From: DASRAJ01 sp039920305 | Lineage (GTDB): Bacteria > Bacteroidota > Bacteroidia > Chitinophagales > UBA10324 | Assembly: GCA_039920305.1 (NCBI GenBank) | Contig: JBDSEA010000151.1 | Span: 1-13,748 of the forward strand | Direction of reading: 5' to 3' | DNA length: 13,748 nt | In this document: positions 12,690 through 13,748 of the stretch, piece after piece | How positions within the stretch are numbered: position 1 is the stretch's first letter | Layout of the letters: each line of letters begins with the position of its first letter | Translations under genes and position numbers: made by a program | The notes under the pieces: generated by a model | The model's input: only the letters and a program-made list of their open reading frames with translations | The model's database searches: none | What the model was told of the DNA's origin: nothing

Positions 12690-13748
12690 AAGAGTAATGT
12701 TTCCCTTGAACTTAAAGCGATCGCCGCTCACAAATGTCGCCTCCGCATACCAGTCATACACTCCTACTTCACATTTTTTACCATTAAAGGTGCCGTTCCA
12801 GCCCTGCGCATTCATATCGCCTGTTGAGTAAACCAGCTGACCCCAGCGATTATAAACAGCATAAAAAATTTGAGTTACCCCGAGTCCCCCGATCTCATGA
12901 AAGAAATCATTGGTTCCATCGCTGTTCGGTGAAAACGCACTGGGAAAATACAGAGTATTAAAATACACCACGATGATAGGTCCTACCCTTACGGTATCCG
13001 AGCAAAAAACATTGAATGCGGTGAGTGTGACATAAAAAGTATCAGTGTAGGTATAAGTGTGGGCGGGATTTTCTTCAGTGCTGAACGTACTGTCACCAAA
13101 ATCCCATAAATAACTGGTTCCATTTACTGAGCAGTTTTGGAAATGAAACGTAGCCTGTGAAATATCATATACAACAGTGATATCTTCCTGCACCGTAAAA
13201 CATGCCTGTGGTACCGGAAGCACGCTGATGTAATCTGTTAGTTGAAGCGTGGAAATGCAGCTATCGTTATTCATTGCAGTAAGGGTAACGGTATATAATC
13301 CGGAGCTATAAGTATGCACAGGATTAGTTTCAGTACTTGAAGTTCCATCTCCGAAATCCCACACGTAACTTTCAGCGCCAGTGCTTAGATTGGAAAATGT
13401 AATCGTATAGGGTTCGCATCCACCCTGTGGTGACACAAAATCCGCAACTGGGTTCTGATGAACTTCAACCAGGATGGTGTCAGTAGCAGCACACCCGAAT
13501 TGGTCCGTAATAAGTAACGATACTAAAAATGATCCGGTAGTATCCCACCATACCTGGAAAGGTCCGGAACCGGAGCCTGAGAGGATATTCGCTGCTCCGA
13601 AATTCCAGATGAATTGAAAATCATTCCCCGCACCACCTGAATAATTGATGGAGGTTATCTCGCCCTCACATAATGATGAATCAAGCAGGAAGGAAGGGTT
13701 GGGCAAATTTCTTGTTACAACTAAAATGGTGTCATGATGTACACAGCC
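12681..13748 (-). CDS. PKD-repeat secreted protein with type B (gliding-associated) T9SS sorting domain, N-terminus off window
   Basis: The C-terminal 355 residues of a longer protein are visible. The frame is open to the right edge, and the TTG at 13706 is an internal Leu codon, not a start: the 14 residues before it (beginning GCVHHDTILVV) repeat the pattern GCAATDTILVEV seen after the first domain. Three PKD-like domains follow one another. The first has WNFGAAN; the second WDFGDGTSSTETNPVHTY (visible residues about 130-147); the third WDFGDSTFSTEENPAHTY (215-232). A type B/CHU_C sorting domain ends the protein: LYFPSAFSPNSDGTNDFF (266-283), VYNRWGQLVYST, WNGTFNGK, GVYDWYAEA and a final GNITLVR. 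Such proteins are large surface or secreted adhesins exported by T9SS. The ASST gene follows by 50 nt, so both may share a transcript. Ligand unknown; full length unknown. Confidence 0.88.
   Translation of the reverse strand, partial: GCVHHDTILVVTRNLPNPSFLLDSSLCEGEITSINYSGGAGNDFQFIWNFGAANILSGSGSGPFQVWWDTTGSFLVSLLITDQFGCAATDTILVEVHQNPVADFVSPQGGCEPYTITFSNLSTGAESYVWDFGDGTSSTETNPVHTYSSGLYTVTLTAMNNDSCISTLQLTDYISVLPVPQACFTVQEDITVVYDISQATFHFQNCSVNGTSYLWDFGDSTFSTEENPAHTYTYTDTFYVTLTAFNVFCSDTVRVGPIIVVYFNTLYFPSAFSPNSDGTNDFFHEIGGLGVTQIFYAVYNRWGQLVYSTGDMNAQGWNGTFNGKKCEVGVYDWYAEATFVSGDRFKFKGNITLVR

Noticed and set aside
13704..13706. TTG as the start of a complete PKD/type B protein
   Set aside because: The frame is open upstream to the window edge and the upstream residues repeat the inter-domain pattern, so the codon is internal and the gene is partial.

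Overview
The window looks like chromosomal DNA of a Bacteroidota, probably of the Chitinophagales or Sphingobacteriales type. Three encoded proteins end in type IX secretion sorting domains (two type A, one type B with PKD domains). There is an Omp28-like lipoprotein and a lipocalin-like lipoprotein, the intergenic DNA is AT-rich and lacks clear Shine-Dalgarno sequences, and two intergenic sites match the Bacteroidota -7 promoter consensus TAnnTTTG exactly. I see no phage genes, CRISPR array, tRNA, rRNA or intact insertion sequence.

Left part (1-4165), all on the minus strand: in transcription order, an exported PD40/TolB-like beta-propeller protein, a small PlsC-like acyltransferase, a membrane-anchored LTA-synthase-family enzyme, and the start of a very basic small protein that runs off the left edge. 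The acyltransferase and the LTA-synthase relative both suggest envelope lipid or glycan work, but the gaps of 98-179 nt do not prove an operon. A 259-nt divergent gap separates this block from acs.

Middle (4425-8692): acs encodes a full-length acetyl-CoA synthetase on the plus strand. It is followed by a secreted type IX cargo protein with five copies of a D-x-x-G-N-x-x-W type repeat. That gene converges, with only 6 nt between stop codons, on a PAPS-type sulfotransferase gene. The sulfotransferase gene is bracketed by a 9-bp direct repeat, and an inverted repeat lies next to one copy.

Right part (8911-13748): two plus-strand lipoprotein genes (Omp28-like with a CxxC thioredoxin motif; lipocalin-like) are separated by a strong nested terminator. 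They converge on a minus-strand pair of type IX cargo genes: a PKD/type B protein entering from the right edge and, 50 nt further on, a secreted arylsulfate sulfotransferase with all four expected active-site residues.

Functional theme: most genes make envelope or secreted products. The most notable feature is the presence within about 4.6 kb of two unrelated sulfuryl-transfer enzymes, one predicted cytoplasmic and PAPS-dependent, the other exported and PAPS-independent. No single gene is without precedent, and I did not find a clear new multi-gene system. No gene-free stretch exceeds 300 nt; the longest is 4166-4424. Several apparent start codons need correction, as noted in the entries.
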